Of a DNA stretch of 64,000 nucleotides, positions 46,201 through 57,316 are shown in pieces. Position numbers and translations under genes: made by a program. The DNA is taken from positions 4,771,431-4,835,430 of the forward strand of contig NC_088322.1 of assembly GCF_910592395.1 (NCBI RefSeq), given 5' to 3'. How positions within the stretch are numbered: position 1 is the first letter of the stretch; the number at the start of each line of letters is the position of its first letter. Origin of the DNA: Lineus longissimus (taxonomy: Eukaryota; Nemertea; Pilidiophora; Heteronemertea; Lineidae). The notes under the pieces are model-generated. The model was not told the origin of the DNA. It saw nothing but the letters and a program-made list of their open reading frames with translations, and ran no database searches.

Positions 46201-47418
46201 TTACTTTGGTTGTGCTTCTTTCTTTTTCTGGCAGTCTTTAACGAGGTGATCCAATGACCCGCAAAAATAGCATGGCATAGGCCTTCCCCTACCTCTACCA
46301 CCTCTTGAATATGGATACCGACCATAAGGTCTATAATTGCCGTAATTATAACCACTATTATAACCTCTTCCATATGAAGGATACCCCGAGGAATACTGAT
46401 CGTGGAGCTGAGGGAAAAGACCTTGCAGTGGCGACTGTGGCCTCACCGGCGACTTCTTTTTACGTTTGCGGGTCACCTCATCACTATCGGAATCGCTGTC
46501 CGATTTCGCCCTCGAGGAGCGCTTACATTTCGCTAATGCCTTGGCTATGGCATCCGAGGCTCCTCCTCCTAATACTTGCAAAACAAATGTGGATAACTTC
46601 ATTTTCCCCTGATGATTACGAGCTTGTCTGGCAAGCTCGTCGTAAACAGGCAACTTCGCATCTTGGGCTATTCTTGCGAGGTTTACCAAGTCATCCAATA
46701 ATAACAATATCAAGGATTCGTTAGGTTTATTCTGTGACGCCACGCTTCGTACCTTTTCCTTGATGACTCTAACGGCCTTGCTCTTTGCCGACTGGGTATT
46801 GACATCCTGGTCCGTTGTAACCGGAGTAGGAGGGGTCAGAGCATCTTTCAGAATAGTCGTACTAGCTGCACTTGGTCCAGCCATCGGCTCCAGCTGAAAT
46901 ACAGCATGTTGTATTATTTGATACGTATTATTGTAAGTGATAAGGCACGTTGACAAACATGCTCTAAGGTGTTACTTGCACAGGGTGCCGATCTAGTTCC
47001 ACTATTATTGCCCAATTCTCAGATGGGAATAACGACAGGGCTCGGGGTGAGCTACTCTAATGCCTACACTAACATTTGTTAATTAGGATCGCAAAAAATG
47101 CTCACTTACCAAATCCTGGCCCTTAGGTTGACCAATCTCATTCGCCAGAAGAATTGCCGAGTGCACCAAGATCCTTAAATTTACGATGTTCATCTCTCTA
47201 TCCGTTAATTCTAGAAAATCTTCGGACTCTTTCGCTGTGATGTCTGTGAAGGCTTGGACTAGGGCGTCCTGCGTTAGGTCCTCCAACCCTTTGTCTGGCT
47301 GTAACCTCGCCCACTCCTTGGGTACCTCTGTACTGGCCTTCACCTTTTTGACGAGTTGAATGACTATGTCCCGATCCTTCAAGGAGTGACGTCTTTTTAG
47401 TACTGGTGGCAATACCAT
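46201..47418 (-). CDS. Gag-like protein of the DIRS-like element, CCHC zinc knuckle
   Basis: Exons 47418-47110 and 46894-46201, donor GTAAGT and acceptor TTTCAG, phase 0, giving KGQDL-LEPMAGPS across the junction. Exon 1 is helical and charged (DRDIVIQLVKKVKASTEVPK). Exon 2 has an acidic serine stretch (SDSDSDSDE), a Gly/Tyr/Arg-rich tract (YGRGYNSGYNYGNYRPYGR) and a C-terminal CX2CX4HX4C knuckle (CYFCGSLDHLVKDC), which binds nucleic acid in retroelement Gag proteins. The intron may instead be an indel restored by chance, but both splice sites are good. Confidence 0.6.
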
Positions 47419-47419
47419 T

Positions 47420-48618
47420 CTACTGCAATAAATACCGGAGTATAAGAACTTTTCTCGTACGGTGCCGCGAGACCCGCCCAGAAATCGAGCTCCAACCGGG
47501 AAAGTAGAACTTACCTGAATATTCGCATGAACCGCTTGAGTTTCGACGTATGAGTGACTCTCTCTGTCTACCCGTCACCTTATATAGCCAAGCTTCACAA
47601 TGGTGTTTTAGAAAGTTATGTGTAACTCTTACGCAATCGTCTGAAGGCCGTGGCAACCAAGTTGTTTTCTCAATAGCAGATTTCTGACGAGCGCAAAAAT
47701 GTGCCCGGCCCGATAACAGCTTCCCTGACCATGTTGTAATACCGACATCTACACAATGGATTTAATCCCGTGCCGTTCTGTACATTACGATTTCTCTGTG
47801 GCACGGGTGTCAGATTACTCTAACCAGCCTTATATACTATGCTTTATACTATATGTCAACAACCGTGTTGTCCTCCTTCCTTCACAACACTCCAACTATG
47901 CTGAGATATTATAACCTTTCTCTGGGAAAATGAACAAATCCAAGATATCGTAACTATTTGCCAACAAAGCAACCGCGATACTTAGCTAGTGTTAAAGTTT
48001 TTGAATACCGAGGCCAGCCTCTCTCCCTGCTGTAGAAATTATAAGGATACCGACACACTCTCAAATGCCGACGCCAATCATCCTACTAGCCATTCCCGGG
48101 AGCTATCATCCAACATCATGTACCATAACTACCGATACCAACCCATACACTAAATATAAGCACCCCTGGTGCTACACTATTATTCACATATCAAAGCAAT
48201 CCCACATGCTGTTGCCAACAATCCTACATGTTGGACCTAAATCACACAGAAAGATACTAGCAATCCTACATGCTGTACTAAATCATAAAGATACTGCAGC
48301 AATCCTGCATGCTATACCCCAATCACAAAGTAATCCCACGTGCCTGCCACCCTCAAGCAGGTGAACTCAAGCCCCGGCCTGGCTATTCCAATATTCGCAT
48401 AGTGTACACCGTAGTCCAATCGAGCTAACATCAAAACCAAGCAATAAAATACAAACTGGCTTTACAAAATAGATTCACTCAGAAAACGTCGAGAAATAAA
48501 CCATTATAAATCGGCAGTATTACTTACATTCTAAAAAACGCACGAGCGACATGAAAACGCGTCCTGTCGGCCATGCAACAAGCAAATCTATGGTTGACGT
48601 CATTCGTCACGTGGATTG
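47420..48618. other. Flank between the DIRS-like and Helitron remnants
   Basis: No gene. A degenerate repeat of GCAATCCTACATGCTGTAC spaced about 40-50 bp lies at 48195-48355 (CCCACATGCTGT, CCTACATGTTGG, CCTACATGCTGT, CCTGCATGCTAT, CCCACGTGC). Part may be the 5' end of the DIRS-like element. Confidence 0.5.
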
Positions 48619-50872
48619 TCACTTAGGGTGTTCTGTGTTGAGCATGTTACACAGTCTTGTTGCTTCCTTACGCTCATGTTCCAAGTCGTACTCCGAAACA
48701 GTATGCAAATCTGGTACCTCTGGGTTTGTGTTTGGTTCGGGAAGGTCGAAGTGGCTACATGTCAAACTGTTCTGCTCTAATATGGTGCTGATGTGGGCAA
48801 GGGCTCTGTCATCTGCTCTGTCAGGTGGCAAGTGGTGGAGGTCCAGGAAGTCTTCTGTCATTGCATCTTTGTGCTTTTCCCAGAGCTGGAGAGCATTTTG
48901 TGGGTTGCAGTAGATCAGGATTGTAGCAAAGAGGGTGCGAAGTTGTTGTGGCATTTGAAAGGTTGTGGCCTCAGTCATGGCATGGTCCCATTCCCTATCA
49001 TCTGTTAGAAGCTGTCGACGTATGCATGCATCCTTGAATGTTTCCATTATTTCACCGTCCACTGTTTTGAGGTCATTATAGTTTGTGGCACCCGGAACAT
49101 GATGGAGGAGAATGCGCAGGCAGTACTTCTCTGAATCTTTGGGACTAACTGAGTATATTCGTGGCAAAACCTTGTCCCCTCCTTGTTTTCGTTGAGTCCA
49201 GATCTTTTTGGTTTTATTCCAGACATAGTGAAGTGGGAACTCTGTGTATAGGTATGGTGTAGGTTGGTTGCTGTTGACTCTGAAGTAGGCTGTGAGCATG
49301 GTGTCTTTTTCTTGCGCTGCTTGTGCTGCTTCTTCATGGGCGCCTCGTTGGAAGTAAACTGGCTGCTGTTGTGGTAGGTGTATGGCTAGTCTATATACTG
49401 AATGCGACTGTTCATGGAGTTTAAATTCAGATAGCCTCCAGAATGCCTCAGGAGCACTGACATACCTGGTGTCAATGAAAGTATTAACCTCATCGTGTGT
49501 TAGTTCATATGTCTGAGTAAGTCTGACGTTTGCACAGTCATGGCCCTTGTACACGTATTTGAATAGGTATTTGACAGACTTAATCGAAGTGCATGCCTCA
49601 AGGTTGATGTGAGCATTGTACTTTTTGGAAAGATAGGGATTGTATGGGACAATCCACCTGTTGTCAATTTCTTTGTTTCCTATAACGATAGTGCGGCCAT
49701 TGTCTCGCCTTTGGTACAGGGGATATCCGTTGACTGCTAGTGCTGTTTGTTCTTGGAAAGACTTTGGGTAGTCTTTGGAGCAGCTGCCGTCAACCATACA
49801 GGGAGAGGCGTAGTAAAGGGCACCACATGGACCGTGAACCATACTTGTTTTGATGATGTTGAATAAGTCTGGTTGTAAGTCTGGATCTGGTATTTCTGCA
49901 GATATGAGGGAGTCAATGTCAGCTGGTTCTTTGAGCTTACTTTCTTCGCTCAATATGATTAATAGGTGGCAGTGAGGTAGACCCCGTTTTTGAAATTCAA
50001 TGACATAAACGTAGGCGATTGGGATTCCAAGGACATGGTTGTTGCGAATGTCATGAAGCAGTTCCTTTAAATGTAGCTTGAATACTCTGCTGACAATGTC
50101 TGGTCTATCATGAGGTTGCTGGTTTGGTAGTAAAGCATCTATGATGTCTTTGCACTTGGGGTTGCATGTGAATGTGAGAAAAAGATCTGGTCTTCCATAT
50201 TTGGATACAATGGCCATGGCGTCCTGGAAATTTTGTTGCATACATCTAGGAGAACCTTGAAATGATGAAGGGAGGACGACAATTTTGCCTGGGGCGCGGT
50301 TTTCTTCAGCAGCTTGATTATTGGTGTGGTCCATAAGGCCTTGGTACATTTCCACTCGCAGCTGCTTCTGGTTTTGTAGTATCCAACCAATTCTTGTGGA
50401 TTCTGTGCGGACATATGCATCAACGACATACTGCTGGAAGAGTTTTGCACCATAGAATATAGCATTGAAGCCAGCTCTTACAGCAAGTCGGTGGGCATAA
50501 AACTGCAAGCAAGAGATTTTGCAGTACCGATCAGTTGCCCTCTCTGCTGTGTGTTGCATACCAGGATACCACCCTAAAGTGCCTCGTGGGAAATATAGTG
50601 GGTAAACCATGGGGTCAATGTTCCCCGATAAATATGATATTTTACTTGGGTTATGATCTTTTGGTTAGACCAAAACATCACGATTGGCAGGTGGGGCTCC
50701 ATCTGGCGACACGAAAACAGCTGCAACTTCATCCATACGGGTTGGATTATTGTAGCGGCGCTGATCATGGCCGCGCATGATATTCATTGTTACAGTAGGG
50801 ATTGGGGTGTTGTTCCGCTGTGCTGCAAGTGTCTGCTCCTCTTCAAGTTCATGCATATTATTCCTGAAATAT
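48619..50872 (-). pseudogene. Helitron Rep (HUH nuclease) fragment, helicase missing
   Basis: The main frame from 50610 gives 663 residues of Helitron Rep: the HUH motif GLPHCHLLI (H213, H215) and the two-tyrosine motif KYLFKYVYKG (Y348, Y352), which nick and join DNA during rolling-circle transposition. The same frame continues upstream (50872-50665, HELEEEQTLAAQRNN, RRYNNPTRMDEVA) but is cut by a single in-frame TAA just before PKDHNPSK. The protein stops at 48619, right after the Rep domain, where intact Helitrons go on into a PIF1-like helicase. There is no Walker motif downstream and the N-terminal zinc finger is also absent. It is dead or non-autonomous. Confidence 0.85.
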
Positions 50873-51367
50873 GCGTACTGGGGTAATTAGGTGTATTCAA
50901 TTCAAAGGATTTTAATGATTATCATTTGGGGAAGTGGTCAGCAGGACTGTATTTACTTCCTCATTTTCGTTAATTATTGATTGTTTGGGGTGACTCAAGG
51001 GTGCTTGATGAATGGTGTTAAAAGAAGAACCACGATTCGATTGCAATCAGATTTATTTACTAAAATATTTCGTACAAAAAATAGAAAAGAAGTGTTTGTT
51101 AACTTGTGGATGCTATGTACAATACTATGCATAATTTTTGCAACATTGGTTCAGTATAGTATGTTTGGAGGTAAACAGTTCTGTGAGTTTGAAATTTGGG
51201 AATTTGAAGTTCAACCTGCTTTCTACATGAAATTGAAGCCCCAACTGTTGTTCTTAAAATTAGGAGGGAACGGGCTTGATAGGAAATGGGAGGGCTTTCC
51301 CAGTGTTGCAAAACTGTATGCACATAGTAGCATTAATCTGAATCTTGAAGAAGCAATCTAGAGGAAA
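50873..51367. other. Probable 3' UTR of the minus-strand frame at 51368
   Basis: On the minus strand an AATAAA lies near 51050, about 320 bp past the stop at 51368. No other coding signal is convincing here. Confidence 0.4.
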
Positions 51368-51847
51368 TTAAATGTCTGTGTTGGCATTGTTGTTGTCTGA
51401 ATCCTTGTCATCACTGTTCACCAAGGCCAGAGTCGCCTCTTCAGAAATGGCATCAGTCATGTCAGTGGTCGTGTTGGCATCGAGTGTTTCCATCGATGCA
51501 TCGAAGATGCTACTGATGGAATCATCGTCCATAGCGTGAGCAAAGGGATCAAACTCCAACTGAGGTTTGCATGGTGACGATGTGGAGGCAGCTGATGCAG
51601 CGAGACATTTACGTTTCATTGAGGTGGATGTTGAGGCACCTTGCCTAGGAGCAGATTCTACTGGGGCACTCATGGCGGCATTAGTTAGCATCGCAGGTAG
51701 GCGGGCTACTTGACGTCCCATTCTATCTAGTTTAACCATTAGATTTTTCTTAGCTTGAATGTTGTATCGAGCCTCTCTTGCTAGGGTCGTAACATCATCA
51801 AGGAGGTCTGTTGTTTGTTGAAGGAATTCAGTCCGAGGTTCAAACAA
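51368..51847 (-). CDS. Hypothetical acidic protein, 5' end unclear
   Basis: 159 codons on the minus strand without an ATG at the left end of the frame (an internal ATG lies in NLMVKLDRMGR), so an upstream exon is likely. The N-terminal part is helical (LLDDVTTLAREARYNIQAKK); the rest is Ser/Thr/Ala-rich and then very acidic (NSDDKDSDNNNANTDI). No domain recognised. It could belong to the adjacent Helitron remnant, or be a small host gene whose 5' part was interrupted by the LINE. Confidence 0.4.
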   Translation of the reverse strand: MFEPRTEFLQQTTDLLDDVTTLAREARYNIQAKKNLMVKLDRMGRQVARLPAMLTNAAMSAPVESAPRQGASTSTSMKRKCLAASAASTSSPCKPQLEFDPFAHAMDDDSISSIFDASMETLDANTTTDMTDAISEEATLALVNSDDKDSDNNNANTDI

Positions 51848-51986
51848 AGTTCAAACAAAAGCTTTGCTAATCACTCTAAAACAATACAGTATAAATACTC
51901 TCTGTCTCAGTAGCGTCCAACACAGTAGTAGCTTCCAACATTATAATGTCGAATTAGAAGTCAGGTGAGCGCTCAGCAGCTGCTCC

Positions 51987-54900
51987 TTGAGCCTCGTTCA
52001 AAGTTCTCGAATTTTTCCATCACGGGAGTGTTTCATCGTCGCAAGAACGGTTGAATGTGTTTGTGAACTGTTCAGGACCATGTTCATGCCATTTGTTTGG
52101 ACCGGGAAGCTTCTATTGGCTTGGATTGGCGTTCAAGTACTTTTTGCTCTTTGCCTTGAGCAAGGCAGGGGCAGCCATTCTTGTCCAATGTACAGGGAAT
52201 GCACTGGCACAATGCTCAATGCTGGTGGACATGCACGTGTTGATAGAACAATGCACAGGAGAGTATACACAGTGAAGGACCTGCTTGACCTGAAATGGTA
52301 CCAAAACCAATCCATTTCACCTGACACTCAAAAGCTTTTGAGGGACTTGGGTTTATTCAGAAACCCAAAAACCAGGCGCAGTAAGCGGGCAGGAATGCAT
52401 GTCAAAGGGATTTGGAAACGTGACGGTCAGGAATCAAAGACAATGAATCTTACTCTGTGGAACGCTCGTTCGCTCAATGGGAAAGGATCAACTGTTTGTG
52501 AGTCAGTGTTGGAGCGTAATACCGACATTGTGTTGCTTACAGAGACATGGTTTCAAGGAAAGGAAACAGATAACTTCACAATCGCTGACCTCACGGGGAC
52601 TCTGAGTGGATACGAATTTGTTCATCAACCTCGAACATCTCGTCGGGGTGGTGGTGTCGGCATCCTAACAAAGGGTGGATTAAAGATTCATCGGAATCCT
52701 GTGGACGCCTACAAATATTTTGAGTGCTTGGACGTTTCAATCACATCAGGACACGAGTCTGTGAGGGTTATCATCATCTATCGACCAGATGGCTTCCCGC
52801 GTAACGTTCAGGAGTTCATAGCGGAATTTGGGTCTTTCCTTGAAAGTGTTGTCTCGGTAACGAAACATCTGCTTTTGGCGGGTGACTTCAACATCCACTT
52901 AGACAAAACTGATCATTCCCTCGTAGTATCCTTCAGCAACATGCTTGATGCGTTCGAACTTGTTCAGCATGTGGCTGAGCCGACTCATGCGAAAGGTCAT
53001 ATTCTTGACCAGCTGTTGTCGCATCGAGGTGCAGATGATATAATTAGTGATGTCACTGTCGATCCATCGTTATCAACCAAAGATCATTACGCTGTTCATT
53101 GTTCTCTAAAACTTGTGCGCCCACTGGCTACTCCTAAAACTGCCACCTTTAGGAAGCTGAAGGATATTGACACCGAAGCTTTCCAGGCTGATATCCAAAG
53201 CAGTGACCTGGTTCTGAATCCCAGTGGTCATCTTGTAGATCTCATCGGGCAATACGACACCTGTCTTAAGGAGATACTTGAAAATCATGCGCCATTAGTG
53301 ACACGTTCCTTTGCAGTACGGGTTCACACGCCTTGGTTCAATGCAGATATTCGAGAGGCCAGGCGTATCAGACGTCGTTTTGAAAGGAAGTGGCGTAAAG
53401 AACGCACGGAGATCAGTAAACAGTTGTATCGATCACATAGTGTGACTGTGATAAACTTAGTGAACGACGCAAAGCTTGAATATAATCGATCTAGAATCGA
53501 CGCAGCCAGTGATAAGGACTTATTCAAAATAGTGAATGAGCTCCTTGGGAAGAAAAAAGCATCTCCCCTCCCCACTCACTCTGATGCCAAGCAACTCGCC
53601 GAGGACTTCAGCCACTTCTTTTCAGACAAGATTGATACGATTCGTGACAAACTTGATCGAACCAACTCGGATTCAGCACCAGCTGTTCTTCCTGAACGTC
53701 CTCCTGTGTTGGACGTACTTCGGCCAACCACCGAGGCTGAAGTGGAGAAGCTTGTCTTATCCTTACCACCAAAGGGATGTAGCTTAGATCCAATCCCCAC
53801 CAGTCTCCTCAAGAAATGTCTGCCTCCACTATTACCAGCGCTAGTCAAGATCATTAACTTGTCAATTAAACTTGGGCAAGTGCCACCTAGCCTAAAGGGT
53901 GCGCTTGTCACGCCGCTTTTGAAAAAGTCGAATTTGGACAAGGATGTTCTTTCAAACTACCGCCCGGTGTCCAACCTATCGTACTTGTCAAAACTGATTG
54001 AGAGGATCGTGGTTTCACGTCTGAAGGAACATATGTCTACTCATGGGCTCTACGACCCGAACCAATCGGGTTACCGCGAGGGTCACAGTACGGAAACGGT
54101 CCTGTTAAAGGTCGTCGACAACATTCTGTCATGCATGGACGAAGGTCATGAAGCGTTTCTAGTTCTCCTCGATATGTCAGCCGCATTTGACACTGTTGAT
54201 CATGAGATCTTACTCGCCAGGCTGCATGACAGAATAGGTTTGACGTCTCAAGCCTTGAACTGGTTTGCTTCATACCTTCAACAGCGACAGGTATCTGTTT
54301 CAGTAAATGGTTGTGTGTCAGATAGTGTCGAGCTGAGGTACGGTGTCCCGCAAGGCTCAGTTTTGGGGCCGATCCTGTTCACTATATACACGCTTCCCCT
54401 TGGTGACCTGATCCGTGAGAAGAGGATCACCTTTGAGATGTACGCTGATGATAATCAGCTGATGGACAGCTTTCGCTGTGGTGACAAGGAGGACGGTGCT
54501 CAGGTACTCTCTCACGTAGAGGACTGCATCAGTGACATTGGAGATTGGTTAATGGACAATAAACTTGCTCTAAACGCACCTAAGACCGACATGGCAAACT
54601 TTGTGTCCTCCAGAAGGACTGGCTCTATTTCGTCCATTGTGGTTGACGGTCAGGACATTCATGAATCGGATTGTGTGAAGGACTTGGGCGTTTGGCTGGA
54701 TAAAAATATGACCATGAAGAAACAGGTCTCCTCCATCTGCAGGGCAGCTAGTGCAAGCCTTTACAACATCGGTCGTGTAAGAAAGTACCTCGATCAAGCT
54801 AGCGCAGAGCGTTTGGTTTGTGCATTGGTCAGCTCCCGGTTAGATTGCAATAATGGCATTCTGCATGGTCTCCATGAAAGTACCATTGCTCCACTCCAGC

Positions 54901-55374
54901 GTATTCAGAACTGGGCTGCCAGGATTGTCCTCCGTCTTAGGAAATCTGCGCACATAACCCCTGCCCTTCGGCAATTGCACTGGCTCCCTGTTAGGTCAAT
55001 GATCGAGTACAAGATCTCGCTGACTGCTTATAAGATCTATAGCGGTCTTGCACCACAATATTTCGAGGGGTTTTTGAGTGCTGCACCTGGCCGACGAGAG
55101 ACGCGGTATTCTGGGCTTGATCGGGTCTCCGTCAAAAGAACCCGAACTCGGCTAGGCGACCGGAGTCTCTCGTCTTGTGCACCTGTTCTTTGGAACGCCC
55201 TCCCTGGCCACGTCAAGGCATGCCAAAATATCACCAGTTTCAAACTTCAGCTAAAGACGTGGCTTTTTAAGAAGCACTTCTCTGAATGATGTTTTCGGTT
55301 TTGAACGGGGTGGCACCTTGATCAGGCTCATGGAAAGGCGCCGCCTATAAATGCTTTTCATTCATTCATTCATT
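51987..55374 (+). mobile_element. L2/CR1-like LINE, near full length
   Basis: One uninterrupted frame is followed by a short 3' UTR ending GGCGCCGCCTATAAATGC and a (CATT)n tail (to about 55374). That GCGC..TATAAATGC plus simple-repeat tail is typical of L2-like elements. The 5' limit is uncertain, and I did not find a clear target duplication. Confidence 0.8.
52080..55289 (+). CDS. LINE ORF2: apurinic-type endonuclease plus reverse transcriptase
   Basis: The frame is open from 51987 (TTG); the first ATG is 52080. Numbering from 51987: endonuclease about 154-378 (NLTLWNARSL, TETW with E186, GDFNIH at 299-304, DHYAVHCSL at 366-374), then reverse transcriptase about 635-880 (NYRPVSNLS, LLDMSAAFDTVDH, GVPQGSVLGPILF, YADD at 819-822) and the usual L2/CR1 C-terminal ending FKLQLKTWLFKKHF. 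All catalytic boxes are present with no stop or frameshift over 1100 codons, so this copy is young and may be active. A short hydrophobic stretch (KLLLAWIGVQVLFALCL) precedes the endonuclease and is probably not functional. Confidence 0.9.
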   Translation: MFMPFVWTGKLLLAWIGVQVLFALCLEQGRGSHSCPMYRECTGTMLNAGGHARVDRTMHRRVYTVKDLLDLKWYQNQSISPDTQKLLRDLGLFRNPKTRRSKRAGMHVKGIWKRDGQESKTMNLTLWNARSLNGKGSTVCESVLERNTDIVLLTETWFQGKETDNFTIADLTGTLSGYEFVHQPRTSRRGGGVGILTKGGLKIHRNPVDAYKYFECLDVSITSGHESVRVIIIYRPDGFPRNVQEFIAEFGSFLESVVSVTKHLLLAGDFNIHLDKTDHSLVVSFSNMLDAFELVQHVAEPTHAKGHILDQLLSHRGADDIISDVTVDPSLSTKDHYAVHCSLKLVRPLATPKTATFRKLKDIDTEAFQADIQSSDLVLNPSGHLVDLIGQYDTCLKEILENHAPLVTRSFAVRVHTPWFNADIREARRIRRRFERKWRKERTEISKQLYRSHSVTVINLVNDAKLEYNRSRIDAASDKDLFKIVNELLGKKKASPLPTHSDAKQLAEDFSHFFSDKIDTIRDKLDRTNSDSAPAVLPERPPVLDVLRPTTEAEVEKLVLSLPPKGCSLDPIPTSLLKKCLPPLLPALVKIINLSIKLGQVPPSLKGALVTPLLKKSNLDKDVLSNYRPVSNLSYLSKLIERIVVSRLKEHMSTHGLYDPNQSGYREGHSTETVLLKVVDNILSCMDEGHEAFLVLLDMSAAFDTVDHEILLARLHDRIGLTSQALNWFASYLQQRQVSVSVNGCVSDSVELRYGVPQGSVLGPILFTIYTLPLGDLIREKRITFEMYADDNQLMDSFRCGDKEDGAQVLSHVEDCISDIGDWLMDNKLALNAPKTDMANFVSSRRTGSISSIVVDGQDIHESDCVKDLGVWLDKNMTMKKQVSSICRAASASLYNIGRVRKYLDQASAERLVCALVSSRLDCNNGILHGLHESTIAPLQRIQNWAARIVLRLRKSAHITPALRQLHWLPVRSMIEYKISLTAYKIYSGLAPQYFEGFLSAAPGRRETRYSGLDRVSVKRTRTRLGDRSLSSCAPVLWNALPGHVKACQNITSFKLQLKTWLFKKHFSE

Positions 55375-56569
55375 CAATGTCATGTGCCAATAAAAAATAC
55401 CTACGGTTTGGGTGCAGGGAAGATATCTTGCTTGGATCACGAAAGAGAGCAGGGCAGCTGATGAAATAGTCTGGAAAAAAGACTGCATGGGAAGTGGGAG
55501 TCGATCTGGCATGATGGAACGATACGATATGGAATGGATAGGACTAACTGGGGTCGATAGGCCCTAGATGTATCAATCAAAGGGGCCCAGTGGGCAAAAA
55601 GACACTCGTATGCTCGCTCCGTGTGTCCGACAATCACTTATGTACCGATCTACTTTCCACAATGCTCGGCCTGCCTACGTCCGACAATCGATCAGTTTTC
55701 AGACTCGCATGTATGGCCTGCGTACGCCGACAATCAACTAAGTTGGATTTAGTTTACTGAAGAAAAAACACAAAATGATCAAGCGTTGCCAGTACTTTTG
55801 TCTGTTAGGCCAACAACTCACCTGAATTGACAATAAGTGAATGTATAAATGATCGGTGCGCGGTTCAGAGAAATCGACGTGGCTGATGGTGTAATTCCAC
55901 ACGAACCGGGAATCGCTCCAAATTGCCGAAGACACCTCCGTTGAAATTGACGTGGCCACTCTAGTTTTACCAACTTCTCACAGATGGCGTGACAGAAAAT
56001 TCACGCACTGCCGACGTTTTTCTGAGCAACACTTTGGTTCCATGAAGTTCCCTCAGATGGCGTGACAGTTCTGGACACTTGAGACATAATATGGTGTTGG
56101 TAGATTCAGACGACAGCACGGCCCACATCAAAATACACGACAAAATAGCGCCTTTCGAACATATTTATCTTCTTTTCACTATACCATCCTCATTTGTAGC
56201 CATTAATCATGACTTCAACCAAATTTCGTCCTACTTGGTGCCCAAATAACTACAGAGTTTGCGCCACAAATTCGCCAACTCAGAAATAATATATAAGATG
56301 GCGAGTGGCTAGTAGCCCTACCAGATGCATGCAACCAGAAATATCTACTAATTTTTTTAATGCAAATTGCTGATCCAGAGCTGCTTGCCCTCCTAAGAAA
56401 ACATGTATACTATATACATCTTCAACATTTTGTGTATATTGGTAAATTTTTCCTAAATAACTGTATTTTCATGAAAAATTTGTAATTTTTTGTACTCCGA
56501 GGGATCTTAAAAGTTTTTTTTGTGTAAAATCAACAACAAAATGTGTAGAGGTAAGCAGCCATCCATGTT
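55375..56569. other. No gene seen
   Basis: Contains two GATGGCGTGACAG copies (55984, 56055) and three TCCGACAATC-like copies (55626, 55680, 55727). No exons. Confidence 0.5.
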
Positions 56570-56574
56570 ACATG

Positions 56575-56926
56575 CAGGGCCGTAGGAACGTGTCGGACTT
56601 TGGGGGGGGGGGCAAAGTAGTTAGCTGACTGAGAGCGGAATGCCCGAAGACCGAGCGCGAGCGAATTTTAAAAACAAGAATGCTTTAACGCGATTTCCTG
56701 GCATCTAAGAGTAAGTATACACTCTTGCCACCTTGACACCATAAGCTTATTTAAGGACATTTTTAGGCCTAAGTGCTGACACTGCCCATTATGAGGGCAC
56801 ACAGAGGTTTCCAAACCAAAATTAACAGAGGACATTCTTTTCTTGCAAAAATTTTTATTTTTGAAAACCCAAATATTGGGGGGGGGGCAGCTGCCCCCCC
56901 TGCCCCCCCCTGTTCCTACGGGCCTG
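56575..56926. mobile_element. hAT-like MITE, 352 bp
   Basis: The ends CAGGGCCGTAGGAAC and GTTCCTACGGGCCTG are imperfect inverted repeats, flanked by ACATG on each side (56570-56574 and 56927-56931). The interior has G and C tracts able to pair (56609-56619 with 56894-56910). A CAGGG...CCTG end is hAT-like, though a 5-bp duplication is shorter than the usual 8 bp. Confidence 0.65.
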
Positions 56927-57219
56927 ACATGCTAATAAAAAAATCAACATTTTCACGCAGATCAAAACTTGTTCATAGTTTTAATACAAAATGAACCTAC
57001 CATAGTCATCCTTCAAGTTGTTGGGTTCCAAATCACCAATGGCATGGCCTGGTCCCTCCCTCGGCTTAGCTGCTTCTGCCACAAGAACAGCTGGAAAAAA
57101 GAATTGAAAATTGAATTTCACATATTTATTAATATTATACAGGGAAAAAGTAATGCAGACATATTTCTTTGGTTATATTTCTTTTATCATTGAAGATTTT
57201 CATAAGATTAAATGATTTT

Positions 57220-57275
57220 TTAGCTCAGCTGAAAAGCTGAGCTATTCATATGAGTAAATGGTAGAATGAGTGTCC

Positions 57276-57314
<39 letters not shown>

Positions 57315-57316
57315 CG
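57220..57316 (+). repeat. Hairpin start plus (TGTC)n microsatellite of a dispersed element
   Basis: TTTTTAGCTCAGCT GAAA AGCTGAGCT (perfect 9-bp stem) is followed about 40 bp on by GTCCG and a TGTC run (57270-57316). This is the same layout as at 36.0 and 37.6 kb: hairpin, short spacer, GTCCGTC-type microsatellite. Confidence 0.75.

Larger units (their letters stand above)
44146..47418 (-). mobile_element. DIRS-like (tyrosine-recombinase type) retroelement, broken
   Basis: Reading right to left: a two-exon gag-like gene with a zinc knuckle (47418-46201), the N-terminal part of the polymerase frame (46115-45600), about 0.8 kb of unrelated sequence, then the reverse transcriptase (44814-44146). 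No recombinase, RNase H, methyltransferase or terminal repeats were found beyond 44146, so the 3' half is missing. DIRS affiliation comes from the RT text. Confidence 0.6.

Noticed and set aside
53576-53941. Minus-strand frames under the LINE ORF
   Set aside because: Antisense shadows of an intact RT gene.
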